Shown one piece after another: positions 10,710-35,488 of a stretch of 64,000 nucleotides of DNA; position 1 is the stretch's first letter, and each line of letters begins with the position of its first letter. Origin of the DNA: Chrysopilus asiliformis. Taxonomy: Eukaryota > Arthropoda > Insecta > Diptera > Rhagionidae. The stretch covers positions 72,082,322-72,146,321 of the forward strand of contig OZ035961.1 in the NCBI GenBank assembly GCA_964034945.1. Direction: 5' to 3'. The notes under the pieces were generated by a model. It searched no databases and was not told the DNA's origin. It worked only from the letters and a program-made list of their open reading frames with translations. A program made the position numbers and the translations under genes.

Positions 10710-11228
10710 TACGGTCTGCAAAAACAAAAATAATACAACAAAATTATTATATTATTTTTGCGGATGTTTTCACATCCAAATTTTTCCCCCAACAGGTCGG
10801 GCATGTCTGCCCTGAAAACCTATCAGGAGCCTGTTTCTGGTATGGAAGCTGGCTCATCGTCATCAGAGCCTGCTTTACCAGCTTCCACGCAGGCTTACAG
10901 GATTTTGGTTGAGTAAAACTCGTTTCCACGCATTTTGGTGGTATGGAAGCTGGCTCACCGTCATCAGAGCCTGCTTTACCAGCTTCCACGCAGGCTTACA
11001 GGATTTTGGTGGAGTGAAACTCGTTTCCACGCATTTTGGTGGAGCTTGCGCGGAAGCTGGCAAAGCAGGCTCTGATGACGGTGAGCCAGCTTCCATACCA
11101 GAAACAGGCTCCTGATAGGTTTTCAGGGCAGACATGCCCGACCTGTTGGGGGGAAAATTTGGATGTTAAAACATCCGCAAAAATAATATAATAATTTTGT
11201 TGTATTATTTTTGTTTTTGCAGACCGTA
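10710..11228. repeat. 519-bp foldback with ~175-bp arms
   Basis: The left arm starts TACGGTCTGCAAAAACAAAA and runs to about 10885; it is repeated inverted at about 11058-11228 with few changes. The centre holds a direct duplication of about 110 bp (GGTATGGAAGCTGGCTCA... at 10840 and 10950). All predicted proteins here derive from this palindrome. It makes up the right end of the 27-bp-TIR element. Confidence 0.88.
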
Positions 11229-11438
11229 TAAGCCGAGAAATTCTAATAGAATTCAATGCTAAAAGGTCGAGTATAAACCATGAATCAGAAATGGTTCAAT
11301 GGTTAAACACTAAATAGCTTAGGCAATATGGATATAAAATTTTAGTTTGGAGTCTAAGAGGATGCCCAGGTCCAGAATAGTGTTCACTTCAGTTAATACA
11401 GCATTAACAACGTGATAATTATAGCACGAAGGATTGTT

Positions 11439-11782
11439 TATACCCGTATGGTGAAACCAAAGGGTATATTAAATTTGCCTTACCGTTTGTAACGATCCCG
11501 TCATCACACACAAAAATGAATTACACCAGTGTGTTTAGAATAATAAAAAAAAATGCAAAAAAAAGCATATCACGGTGTATCTTATAAAAAAGTGCAAGAA
11601 CAAAACTTATTTAGGATATGATTCTACATAAAATCTCCATACATCAAAATTCGGATTTTAAAAAATCTTATTGATAAGTTTGACTTCAAAGTGGAATTTT
11701 GATACAAGTGTTCGCCGTTCTCTTAAAGTACCATACGGGTTTTCAATAATTGCCAGATTGGCAATTATAGCTTTTGTTATGT
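11439..11782 (+). mobile_element. HINE/mini-me-like element, copy 2 (internally deleted)
   Basis: It shares the TATACCC...GGGTATATT start and the AATTGCCAGATTGGCAATT 3' hairpin with copy 1. The (GTCY)n tract and about 200 bp around it are missing. Confidence 0.75.
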
Positions 11783-12263
11783 TTAACTTAATATTAGATT
11801 TTATCAGCTCTTGTATATTTATATTTCTTACTATTGTATAATTGGAAGAAATTTTGTTCAATATTTCATTCATTGTAAATAAATAAATAAATACATTCCA
11901 GCGATTTTTATGTGCATATATAGACAAGGCACCATCAAAAATTTTAGTGTGTTGCTATACCTTGGTCGCATGTGATTTCTTAGTTGTCATGGGACATAAC
12001 TCCAATTCTCCTTTTAACCAAAATCAAGCCACACCCAGAAAACTTTTGGTTTGCATCTCCGAATAAAAAATTGTTGTTTTTCCTTCTAATTTTTCTCAAA
12101 GATAATTTTCGATCATCCGAATTTTTCTATATTCCGAATCAGGGCATGCAATCAATGATTGTCGCGGAAGTACTGATTTTTAAAATGTATAATTTTTATA
12201 TTTATAAATGCTAGCTCATCGGTACATTTTTTATGTAAAAGAAATATAATTTTGCAATTTCAG
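11783..12263. other. Intron sequence upstream of FBXL20-like exon
   Basis: AT-rich sequence with no recognised element. It ends with the splice acceptor TTTGCAATTTCAG at 12251-12263. Confidence 0.5.
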
Positions 12264-26393
<14,130 letters not shown>

Positions 26394-28806
26394 GTAAATA
26401 TCAATATTTGAAAGATATTATAGTCGAATCTGGATAAATCGAATCTGAAGGGGACGCAAGGGCAATAGCGGTAAGCTTCAATTTAGATAAGTATTGATAA
26501 CTAACCAGATAACTATTGTCCCTGAACTTTGGTAAAGAAACATGAAAACTACCATAAAACGGAAGAAAATTCATAGATTTTGCCAAGATTTATCCGACTG
26601 TTGTTTTCTGTGTAACGACTGAAGTAAATTTTCAATATTCCTGAGATTTTTTAAACACAGCCCTAAACAAATCAAAGACAGTAGTATCAATGATGAGAGA
26701 ACTATAGATAAATTACGGTTGATAAAATTTCGAAGCAATGAAGAGTCCACCCAGTGACATATAGGCCTGTCTCATTGCCTTCGTCGGTACACGAAATGTT
26801 TAGTGTATACAATGTGGGGGAGTTGCCACATCTCAATATTCAGAGGTTAAGCATTATTAAATTTCAATATAGTAGAGTATCTACATGATATGGTATTTCC
26901 CATCGCATTGCATAAATAATTTTGATTTTTCGACGATTTTAATTTTTATACAACTCACACAACATTATAAAAGATTATTAAACCACACAATATGCGCGAT
27001 ATTATTTAAAAACATGAAAAAAATTGAAAATAATTCAAATTTATTTTTAAAGAGTTGACGATTATAAAGGTTCTCTAGTTAAAATCAAAAAGAGGGTCAA
27101 TCGCACATTTTAGAAGTGCTGGCAATTCTAAAAAGAGAAAAATGCCAAAAAGTAAAGTTTGTTGAAATATCGTGTTTTTTAATGCTACAAAATTTGATTC
27201 TCGAAGGAATTTTATGTGCTATGAAAAGTGTTTAGAGCAGTGCTATAAAAGTGTTTTTTGTAGTCCTGACATTCGTTTGAGGCGAGTATTTCAGGCAAAA
27301 ACAAAATGCTACCTTTCCAACGACGATGGGAGCCAAAAAAATGTTCTTTCCGGGGTTTTAGTGAAATCTGTGGAACATTCCCTAACTAAACTTATCAAAA
27401 ACTCTTTTCAGGGCATTTCAGTGCATTATATTATAATAAAACCAGCGTTAAAAAAATCTCAATGCAGCCCCGTTCCAATGTTATACGAAAATATAAACAT
27501 AACGCTGGCGTGATTTCATGGTATGTGTGTCATTTGACAGAACTCTTGTGCAGGGTTATCAATGGATTCTGGTGGGTATTTTTGGTTTTTGGTATCAAGT
27601 GAAATTGATTTTGATCGACCCTGCACGAATCTTCGAAAATGACAGTGTTTTTGTCTCATTCGTGAAATTCATTTAGATGTAAAGGAGTAAAAGGGATTAC
27701 TATTTCATGTGATTTCCGAAACTCTTCGTTTTCTATAGTGTTGCTCTTTTGCCTACCGCGAGTGCACGAGAAACTGGGTTCGAGATTTATCTATTAGTTC
27801 TTTCATCATTGGTAGTATGTCGATAATTCAAAACTTCGGAAATCCGAAATTCTGAAAATCCAACTTGACTTTTTCTTTTCATTAAATACTCTAGACTCCG
27901 AGTATTTTTCAGTTTTATATACGTTTTGCGGCTATCAAAAAAACCATTCAGATATTTATAGCAACTATTTAACTCTATAGCGATTTGCTCCCATTTATCT
28001 TTTACATCAAGTTTAGAACATATTGCTTTTGCTGTGCAGCAGATACCAATTTATTTAGCTGGTTTCTCTTGATGACAATTTTGCTACTCGAAAATGATAT
28101 TTTATTATATTTTTTTAATTGTAGAGATCTTTTTGACATAAAATGTTGCCAAACCGAAGTTCACAATTGACTTGCTGATAAATGTCAAAATCATTTCATT
28201 TACAATTATGAAGCATTTTATCAATCAGTGTTCTTAATACCAAAAGTTGTTTCGATTGATAAAGTTAATGAACTATTAATCGTTGATTGTTGACATACAT
28301 AATAAGGGGAAGTGTATTCCAAAACATAAGAAAAGCTACAATTATCAGGGGCCAATCATCAAATACTCTATATGAGGGGTGACTAAATTTTCATGAAAAA
28401 AATCTATATACGGTTTCAATTCATTCGCGAACGAATCGAAAAAATAAAATTCTTTGTCACAAGAATTCCCGAATTTTATTTTATAAAACTCGATTCGCGA
28501 ACGAAAAACATGCAAAAGGATTTTATTTTCGCATCAAATGCAAAAGAATTTTTTGCTACCCTGTTTTTATGCTAGTTAAAACGAACCGTGGCGTTATAAT
28601 AATCTATATGTTGTCCCAATAATTTTTAAAATCACAAAAATCCATTCAATAACTAGCAAATTACCAGTTGCAATATTAAGTTTATGTTTTTCGCCACTAG
28701 GTTATAATAACCCTAATGTGATGGAAATAGTATTCAATATGCATACACCTATGAACAACGCAAGCTGAGACACGCACCAAGGGAATTTTTTTATTTTCCA
28801 CTAACT
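26394..28806. other. Presumed intron, no recognised gene
   Basis: It begins with donor GTAAAT. A short inverted pair GTGCAGGGTTATCA / TGATCGACCCTGCAC lies near 27551-27627 (possible 90-bp MITE). A 113-codon open frame at 27172-27513 has no recognisable domain and sits in AT-rich DNA. 28327-28372 is the right member of the 46-bp inverted pair. Confidence 0.45.
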
Positions 28807-29545
28807 CAGGACATCAATCTTGTATTGCGACGCGTCTCACAACACAAAAGTCGATCATGTAGCTCGACGCGTCGAACAAACTTCGACATAAACCTTACGA
28901 CGCCTTGACTAGCGTCGATAAAGGCTTTGGCGTTTACTTCGTTGCAATTAATTTCATAAGAAGTGGTTTAAAACAATGCCAAAACCAAAGTAAATAATAC
29001 CAAATTAAACATACATTATATTTTATTATGACAACTAAATTATAGGGAACAGACAAACAAGCATCAGTTGGCGGCTCTTGTAAAATTTATGGGCGAAAAT
29101 CCGTCACTTGCCATAAGTTCACTCGAAAAAAATGCGATGGGGAAAACCAAGAAAAGGATTTTATGGGAAACTTTCACCGATGATTTAAATGCTTTCAGTG
29201 ATTTCAGTGCACTTATAATTAGGCGTAAAATGATAGTTTTTTCTTGATTCGAATTATCCAAACCGAGGATATAAATTTTGATTGCACTTATCCTTTTGAC
29301 AGTTCGTGAACATTTTGCCCCAGCAATGTCAGATATGTTGACAATCAAGATCAAATAATGGAATGTGTGCTTTCTGCCATACACAAACTGAACTATTTTG
29401 ATAATCAAACCCAATGTCCACTAAATTATTTCTTTCGACACACATGGCGTCGAGATATACGATTGCAATATTGAGTATATTGAGTCGCGATTTCTTCACG
29501 TCGAACGGAAGACGCAGACGCGTCGCAATACAAGATTGATGCCCT
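28807..29545 (+). mobile_element. Harbinger-like element with 31-bp inverted ends
   Basis: CAGGACATCAATCTTGTATT at the left is answered by AATACAAGATTGATGCCCTG on the right, extending 31 bp with one mismatch. Subterminal GACGCGTC motifs accompany both ends. It carries an intron-containing Myb/SANT-like ORF. TAA lies close to both ends, but the exact duplication is unclear. Confidence 0.75.
28976..29247 (+). CDS. Myb/SANT-like (Zeste-type) DNA-binding protein of a transposon
   Basis: Exon 1 (28976-28989) encodes MPKPK and joins exon 2 (29046-29247) over a 56-bp intron with GTAAAT donor and AATTATAG acceptor. The product continues EQTNKHQLAALVKFMGENPS, then KTKKRILWETFTDDLNAFSD. The pattern Q-L-x-x-L-V-x-F-M-x-x-x-P and W-x-x-x-x-x-D-L-N matches the Myb/SANT-like domain of Harbinger-encoded regulatory proteins and insect Zeste-like factors. 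It has about 70 residues, so probably only the DNA-binding module, and stops at TGA 29245. It lies centrally in a TIR-bounded element. It would bind the transposon ends with a nuclease supplied in trans. The frame on the opposite strand is a shadow. Confidence 0.6.
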
Positions 29546-29717
29546 GAAAGTAAATCAGCACTGGAATTCTTGATAAATTCGATAAATAACGAATTGGAAA
29601 ATTCGCTATAGATAATAGTGTATTGGGTTGGGTAATTTTTCCATCTGGTGGCGTGTATTCAAAATAAATTCCCAATGCAGCAGCGCTATTGACGTTTTTA
29701 ATTCTGAAAAACTATAA

Positions 29718-30500
29718 TCACCCTCATTCTGAATGGCGAATTACACGACAAAAGTCACGTCACGCGGATTTTGGTATTATTGGCGACAATCGGTAAATAG
29801 CGGCAGGTTGGCGTGACAAGTGACATTTCTGTCACCGCCAAATTCGAAGTGAGAGTACTCATAGATAACAAGAAAACGTAAGGTAAATATTTGGAAATTT
29901 TTACTGCATTAAAATTATAATAAACTAATAGGTATGTAACAAATATTTCCTTTGATATATTTCAGAGAGAGGATTACAGTGTGAAGATTGGGTTGTTTTC
30001 ATCTACTATTTGCAGTAACCACTTAAATGAATGTTTTGACACTCAAAAGAATGTTTGAAAACTGAAATGAAATTGCATTATGTAGTTGAAAAAAATATCA
30101 CGTCACAACTTATGCTTGATCTGGTAAATCCAAAGGATTTGAGTCATCTCTCCGGATTCTTATTTTTACTCGTAAATTGACGAGTATTTCTTCATCCTCA
30201 GATGATGTTTCGTATAAGTCCGGACACAACATTACAGTTTTGTGGAAAGCAAATAAAAACATCTGATTGATTCGATTAAGCGTTAAACTAAAATAGTCTT
30301 TAAAACTTCAGCTTTCAGAATATATTAGTGTTGTTCGATTGTGCTGCCGCGGCAAATATTGTAAGCTCAATATTCAGTGAGACAGGTATTTAGGTATGGA
30401 ATTGAATTGTCGATTCTGGCGACTATGAGAATAGCAAACTCGGCGTGACGTGACAATCGTCACGTCGAATGAAGTAACGCGCCATTCAGAATGAGGGTGA
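29718..30500. mobile_element. Element with TCACCCTCATTCTGAATGGC ends
   Basis: A 27-bp inverted pair (left 29718-29744, right 30474-30500) bounds 783 bp. Subterminal GTCACGTCACGCGG / CGTGACAATCGTCACGTCG motifs also pair. No protein and no clear target duplication. Confidence 0.7.
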
Positions 30501-30621
30501 ATATTTATCTGTGAAAAGTATTTATTGGAAATATTTCGAAAATAATTCCGGTCAAGTAATTGTTCCAAAACATTGAATTCCAATGATGGAGCTCTTATAT
30601 TGGCCTTAAGCGCGTCTCGTC

Positions 30622-30670
30622 CTGGTGTTTTTCAAAAATTTAAGGGATTCAAATTTTTTGAAAACACCAG
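30622..30670. repeat. Short hairpin, 20-bp arms
   Basis: CTGGTGTTTTTCAAAAATTT and AAATTTTTTGAAAACACCAG pair with one mismatch around a 9-bp loop. Confidence 0.7.
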
Positions 30671-31019
30671 TTTTCGGTTAACCCGATTTTTACTACCCCG
30701 GTTTAAATCGGCCCGGTCCGAAAAACCGGTTATTAAAAAAAACGAAAAACCGTGTCGTTCATATTGGGAAGGTTAGGTATTAGCCACAAACAAATACAGT
30801 ATAACACAAGAAAAAGACGTAAAATTCCATAAAATTCATTAAGAGGCCATAAATAACATAATTTATTTGAATCAAAGCTGAAAACACTAACCTTTTTAGC
30901 TTGAAATCCAGTGTGTTTCCGGTTAACATGCTGCCTCATGTTTGACTTTAGTAAACGTTCAACGGTCCCTGGGGCGTCAGTGAAATAGATGTCACATATG
31001 TAAATGAGGCGGCACTGTC

Positions 31020-31690
31020 TCACAGGTTTGCATGGAAGATTGTGAGTGGCTGCGATACAAGGGACCATGCTTGGGCTACAAGCGACCGAGGTCGGAACAG
31101 TATGGTGTCGCGATCAGAGAGCATGCTCACGGTATTCGGAGAGCTCAGTGTGAATGAGCCTGTTGAGTTTTTTCGTGAATGCATGGAAAGAGTGAATGAT
31201 GGAATGCCTGGGAGGATCCGCAAGGTGAACCACGTTAAATGTTGGACACGCGTCCTTTCTGAAAAATGAAGGCTGATTCGTGGCCTTCGAAGACGATTCC
31301 AGAGAACACGTGTGGCTGGAAGTGTAAACGTGGACCAGTTCAGGGTGCCACCGAGTAATGTTTGAGCACCAAGGACTGCTTAGAGTGACTGAAGGCGTTT
31401 CGTTGGTGCAAATGCCGACGACCCCTGGGGAAAAGCCTACAGAGTTTGTCAGAGAGGGAATGCTATGAATGAAGTGTTGTCCATTACCGTTGCTGACAAC
31501 GTAATGGCGACATGGAGTAAATGTGTCAATGTACTTATGTATGAGTTTTTTCCGCGGACTGAGCCCGTGGCAGACGATCAGGACAGCGAGGCGAATAAAG
31601 CGGTGCTTTTAAGGATTGTTTTCACGCAGTATAGGTTGTACCATCACCGGTTGAAAGACTACGGTTGATTCCGGTGAAGCCTTTGGGGAG
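31020..31690 (+). pseudogene. LINE polymerase fragment (endonuclease-RT linker)
   Basis: Decayed coding sequence, GC-richer than its surroundings. Visible pieces: LSVNEPVEFFRECMERVND, then a Trp/Arg-rich stretch (RLIRGLRRRFQRTR), then NADDPWGKAYRVC and TWSKCVNVLMYEFFPR. The DPWGxAY and W-x-x-C-V-x-x-L-x-x-x-F-F-P motifs are typical of the region just before the RT fingers in non-LTR retrotransposons with APE-type endonucleases. Stops and frameshifts interrupt it. Downstream to about 31860 it continues GC-rich without a clear frame. Confidence 0.65.
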
Positions 31691-32275
31691 TGCCTGCCCG
31701 TTGTACCCGAGGAGGAGAGTGGAAAGTCCCGCGCTATGCAAGGAGCAGTACTGGTAGTATGTCCTTGGGGCACGAGTCTAATCAGAGGTAACCTCGGTTA
31801 ATCTAGTACCATGGGAGTCGGGAATCCCATGGAATTTTGGCTTAAAACCCAAATATATAAGTCTCGTATCTAGCAGTATGATTGCTGGGCCTGCGAACAG
31901 CATAAACTGCTACTCTTTAAGCGTGTCCCGCAACAACGCGCTACGCGGCGCGACGCGGAGCGCCGACAGATAATAGTAGAACCACCGAACAATTACTAGT
32001 ATAGAATGGAAAGTAAGGCCTTTCCTCATTAACTTCCACTAGAGTAAGCACTACACTATAGAAATCGGGTTTTTTATCTCACTTCCCCTTTCTGCTGTCA
32101 TACACTCGACCAAAAAAAATCAAATAGAATTCCCTTTTACAATACATACAGAAAAGTGCTGGCACTTTTGTTTACATTTTGCATGACATTTCATTGCAAC
32201 ATTGATTCATTTCATTGCAACGATTGATTTTGATGGATAATCACATTTTAGCGTGTTAACATTGCATAATTTAAC

Positions 32276-32385
32276 ATGAAAATGAATAAATCACAAATTC
32301 ACCACTATTTAGTGAAGGAATGTTCCGCTAATTCCATTAAAACCCCAAACAGAAAGTTTTTTCGAGTCCCATCAACAACAGAAAG
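32276..32385 (+). pseudogene. THAP-like first-exon fragment
   Basis: ATG at 32276 opens MNKSQIHHYLVKECSANSI, then RKFFRVPSTTER, ending at a donor AAG|GTAAAG. The K-F-F-R-V-P segment and a single Cys resemble the start of a THAP zinc finger, but the first zinc-binding Cys is absent. No continuing exon was identified. The reading is tentative; it may be the remnant of a P-superfamily or THAP-bearing element. Confidence 0.35.
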
Positions 32386-32904
32386 GTAAAGTATAACGAA
32401 AGATCGACAGAATTGCACATGAACGGGCCTTAAAACAATTAAAAACTAAAACTAAATTAAATTTAACACCTTTCAACACATAAGAACATTACTAATTTAA
32501 TGGAAATATCAAATTCTCCATAAAACATTTCCATTATCTGATTTTGTTTTGATTTGTTTTCATTTCAAGTGACAGATGGGAATCCATATTGCCACACACC
32601 ACCAAATCGCTCAGTGTTCATGTACACTGTCATGTAACAGCTATAGAAATCCTGGGATGTATGCTCCCAACACAAAAAATTTTGTTAGAGCTTTCCATTC
32701 TATATAATAGTTGTTCCCTGGTAGAACTTATAGGTTTTTATGAGTTGGTCTATAATTGCGCGCTGATCAACCACGGGAGCCGCGTCGTGCAGCTTTGAGT
32801 AGGTCTACTTTCTACTTTCAGATGCAGTTTGAAGCGGTGACATAACAGAGATGTCACAAGTGGTGAATTATGGTACCTTAATATGAATTCGGGAAGGTCG
32901 GTAC

Positions 32905-33927
32905 CAGGGCCGTATCGAAGGCTCTGGATTGGGGGGGAGACATCTCAATTTTCCCAACTCGAACATCTAATTTTTCCTAACTAGGATGTACCTAATAAAA
33001 ATTCCTTTTCTCTGACCAGAAATTATAATAAAGAATAATGGTTATGTTAACATATTGTATTTTTTTTTATTTTTCACATACAATTAAATAAAGGGTAAAC
33101 ACTAATAATCTTATGCGGCCCTTGAGAGAAAAGATAACCGTTGAAGATGACTTCAACTAGAGTCTGTACATATCTAATTTATAGTACATGGATTCGTCTT
33201 TCCTTTAACTTTGCCCATGCCGAAACAAATTTCGTAAGGTCAATTGTATCAGTTAGGTCTTTTTCGCTGTGTAGTATCATTAAAGAACGTCTCCCATAGT
33301 CGACCTTAGAACGTTTTTCACCAGTTTTAGCTGGCTGAATTTGTGCTCATTCGTAGCTACGGAGAAACTGGCAGTTAGAACAAAAGTTATTAGCTGAAAT
33401 GCTAATTTAAGTACCCCTTTCATTTCGCGTGCTCGCTTAACAATCTCTACCATGTTTTTTGCTTCTTTACAATCCCGAAACAGAATTTCCATCTCAGCCT
33501 GTAAAGCATAGACATCTGGTCTCTGGTCATGGGAAGGAATCATCTCCACTACCTTCTTCAAATTAGCTATTGTCAAAACGCTTTCTGAAACTGGAATTGG
33601 AAAGGTGTCAAAAAGAGGCTTCATGCTATTGAGGCAAGCACTGACATTAGATTGTAGCAGAGAAGTTAATGTATCTAGGACACACTTAAACTCTTTGCGA
33701 AAAAATGACTCCAAAGTGAAGTGAGCCTCCTCGTCGCGTGATTCATCTACTCGCTTTGGAGCCACCCTTCTTCTGTGATGTCGCTCAAAATCGTTCTCTG
33801 CTTCTATGCCAAGTTGACTTGAGAACTTCCCAACTCCTAAAGGTCCCAACTCCTAAAGGTCAAATTCCCAATTGAAGACTTATTGGGGGTGAGTCCCCCC
33901 CCCCCCCCCCCAGTCGGTACCGCCCTG
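32905..33927 (-). mobile_element. hAT element (CAGGGC ends), GTCGGTAC duplication
   Basis: The ends CAGGGCCGTA and GGTACCGCCCTG are imperfect inverses flanked by a perfect 8-bp duplication GTCGGTAC (32897-32904, 33928-33935). It carries a decayed transposase C-terminus on the minus strand. A run of about 18 C lies at 33894-33911 near the right end. Confidence 0.88.
33180..33849 (-). pseudogene. hAT (ZMYM/TTF-type) transposase C-terminal part
   Basis: The minus-strand frame (33849-33280) shows ITFVLTASFSVATNEHKFSQ then LKLVKNVLRSTMG. This is the diagnostic hAT dimerisation segment (S-V-A-x-x-E-x-x-F-S-x-L-K-x-x-K-x-x-L-R-S-x-M) of the ZMYM-like lineage. After a frameshift near 33290 the family's last stretch, LMILHSEKDL then FVSAWAKLKERR, continues to a stop near 33180. 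The DDE core and BED/TTF finger are missing. It is bounded by hAT ends in the same element. Confidence 0.85.
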
Positions 33928-34162
33928 GTCGGTACATTATGTCTCCCATCTCCAAGCACTTGTTTAAATATTCTAAGTGTTGTAGGAAATATTTTTATCA
34001 AGTGGAAAGATGGGAAATAACTTTGAGAACGTATTCGAATCGAAAATGAAATCGAGAAATTAATAATCTTCAAATTCTTTGCGATTTGTAGGTTATGAGA
34101 ACACAAATTGAGCTGTCACCGCGCTGCAGCCGCTTCGCGCAGCGCGTTGTTGCGGGACAAGC

Positions 34163-34880
34163 TTTACTTGCATAGGAGGGCGTTGATTGTCATCGCAAAA
34201 ACAATCCGTGTGAGGACCGTGGATTTAAGCTCTGTGGCAGGTACCTACGTTATACTGTTTGATATCTGTATATACCCCCATTCCATATTACAAGCTATTG
34301 GCGTCGTTTCATAGACTCTTTCAAGATCCAAGGATAGATAGAAGACCGCGGTGTCGGCCTGCCGGAATTGATCATTTCCAATTTTTCTTGAATATTCAAC
34401 TCTAACAATTTTTCGAGTGAAGCGAAAGAAATGATGTCAAATTGTGAACATATTTTTCTATCGTTGCGCTGCCGCACTGTAAGTAATATAGGTTCGCCAT
34501 TTTCTAGAGAGAACACAAATTCATTGTTTGGTGTTATTGCTTCTTTTGAATTTTGTGAGGTGGAACGAATTTTATTATGGACTTTCTGTTTTTTTATGTT
34601 GCATTGGCTTGCTATAAATTAGGAAACACTCGAGTCGATCGAAAGGCCAAAAGAGTTGGTATAACGGGCGCGTCGGATAGGGGGCTACCATCAGTTTTGA
34701 TAATTGCTTTAAACTTCAGATTTAGTGAATATTGTGTGACGAATATGCCGAGTTTTGGGTATTTTTTGATCTTGCTTTTACGAGAAGAACAAAAACATAA
34801 ATTTTCGCACTATTGTATTTGTGGATATGGTATGCTGCGGGGCACTTGAAAAAAAAATATAATTTAATAATCGATTTCAG
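34163..34880. other. Unassigned sequence
   Basis: No recognised gene or terminal repeat. Several short frames overlap on both strands without family signatures. Confidence 0.4.
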
Positions 34881-34889
34881 TCGGGTGTG

Positions 34890-35185
34890 CAGAGAACACC
34901 TAGTAATAAAAAAGCTGAATTCGTGAACATTATGAGGAAGTTTTTCTTCTAAAAAATTGGCTAATCTTTGGCTTAAAATCTCTTCTAGCACCTTGGATAG
35001 GTATGCCCGTAGGGAAATTGATCTAAAACGATTTGGAACTCTTTGGTCTTTGTTATTCTTTGGGATTGGTATAACCAAAGCTTTCTTCCATTCGTGTGGC
35101 CATGTTCTATTCAAAATGGTTTAGGCGCTGTTTTACGTTTTTTGGGAAGGCTTTTATCATAAGGTATAAAATTTTGTCTGCCCCG
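34890..35185 (-). pseudogene. LINE reverse transcriptase fragment
   Basis: Minus strand: GADKILYLMIKAFPKN, then after a frameshift NRTWPHEWKKALVIPIPKNN, then FRSISLRAYLSKVLEEILSQ. This is the finger region of a Jockey/I-type RT (W-x-x-A-x-V-I-P-I-P-K ... F-R-x-I-S-L). The catalytic palm (xADD) is absent. Probably unrelated to the LINE pieces at 31.0 kb, which are on the other strand. Confidence 0.75.
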
Positions 35186-35221
35186 CTGTGGAGACTTTTA
35201 GGGAGATGTCACATTGGCGAA

Positions 35222-35278
35222 TCAGCTCCTGCAGCTGCCTGATCCCGACATCATCAGGTCGCGCAGCTGCAGGAACTG
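35222..35278. repeat. Hairpin with CTGCAGCTGC arms
   Basis: TCCTGCAGCTGCCTGAT and ATCAGGTCGCGCAGCTGCAG pair around a short loop. Confidence 0.65.
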
Positions 35279-35488
35279 ACTCGATCAGTTGACCATGGTA
35301 CTTACAAACTAAGGTAATATATTCTGAGTTTCCAAAATGGTATTCTACTGCGCATGACGTCACGTGAATTACACAAATTTGACAGCTCGCTCATTTTGTA
35401 TAGAAAATTTGCGTTTTGCGTATGAAAGTCGGTGTTTTTTTTTAATATTATTACATTAAAACTCAACATTATTGAAAAAATAAACGAG

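Larger units (their letters stand above)
9686..11249. mobile_element. DNA transposon with perfect 27-bp inverted ends
   Basis: The 27 bases at 9686-9712 (containing AGAATTTCTCGGCTTATACG) are found exactly inverted at 11223-11249. The enclosed 1.56 kb holds a 55-bp tandem array, a stretch rich in TGTAAACA-like motifs (10210-10530) and a 519-bp foldback at its right end. No transposase is encoded and no clean target duplication was found. The superfamily is unknown. Confidence 0.7.
31925..34162. mobile_element. Possible element with TGTCCCGCAACAACGCGCT ends
   Basis: TGTCCCGCAACAACGCGCTA at 31925 is answered inverted at about 34130-34160 (AGCGCGTTGTTGCGGGACA). The enclosed 2.2 kb contains a THAP-like first exon (32276-32385) and a younger hAT (32905-33927). 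No target duplication was found, so unity of the element is inferred. Confidence 0.5.

Noticed and set aside
10747..11256. Several frames with shared peptide pieces on both strands
   Set aside because: The shared peptides arise from the palindromic arms and the internal 110-bp duplication of a foldback.
27172..27513. 113-codon open frame in the Fbxl20 downstream region
   Set aside because: No recognised domain, AT-rich context and no splice or conservation evidence; left as unassigned.
31042..31269. A distinct small host gene in a GC-richer island
   Set aside because: Neighbouring frames show LINE linker motifs (DPWGKAY, FFPR), so the island is decayed LINE coding sequence.
33837..34106. 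89-codon frame with a glycine run
   Set aside because: The glycines come from the C homopolymer near the hAT right end and the frame crosses the element boundary.
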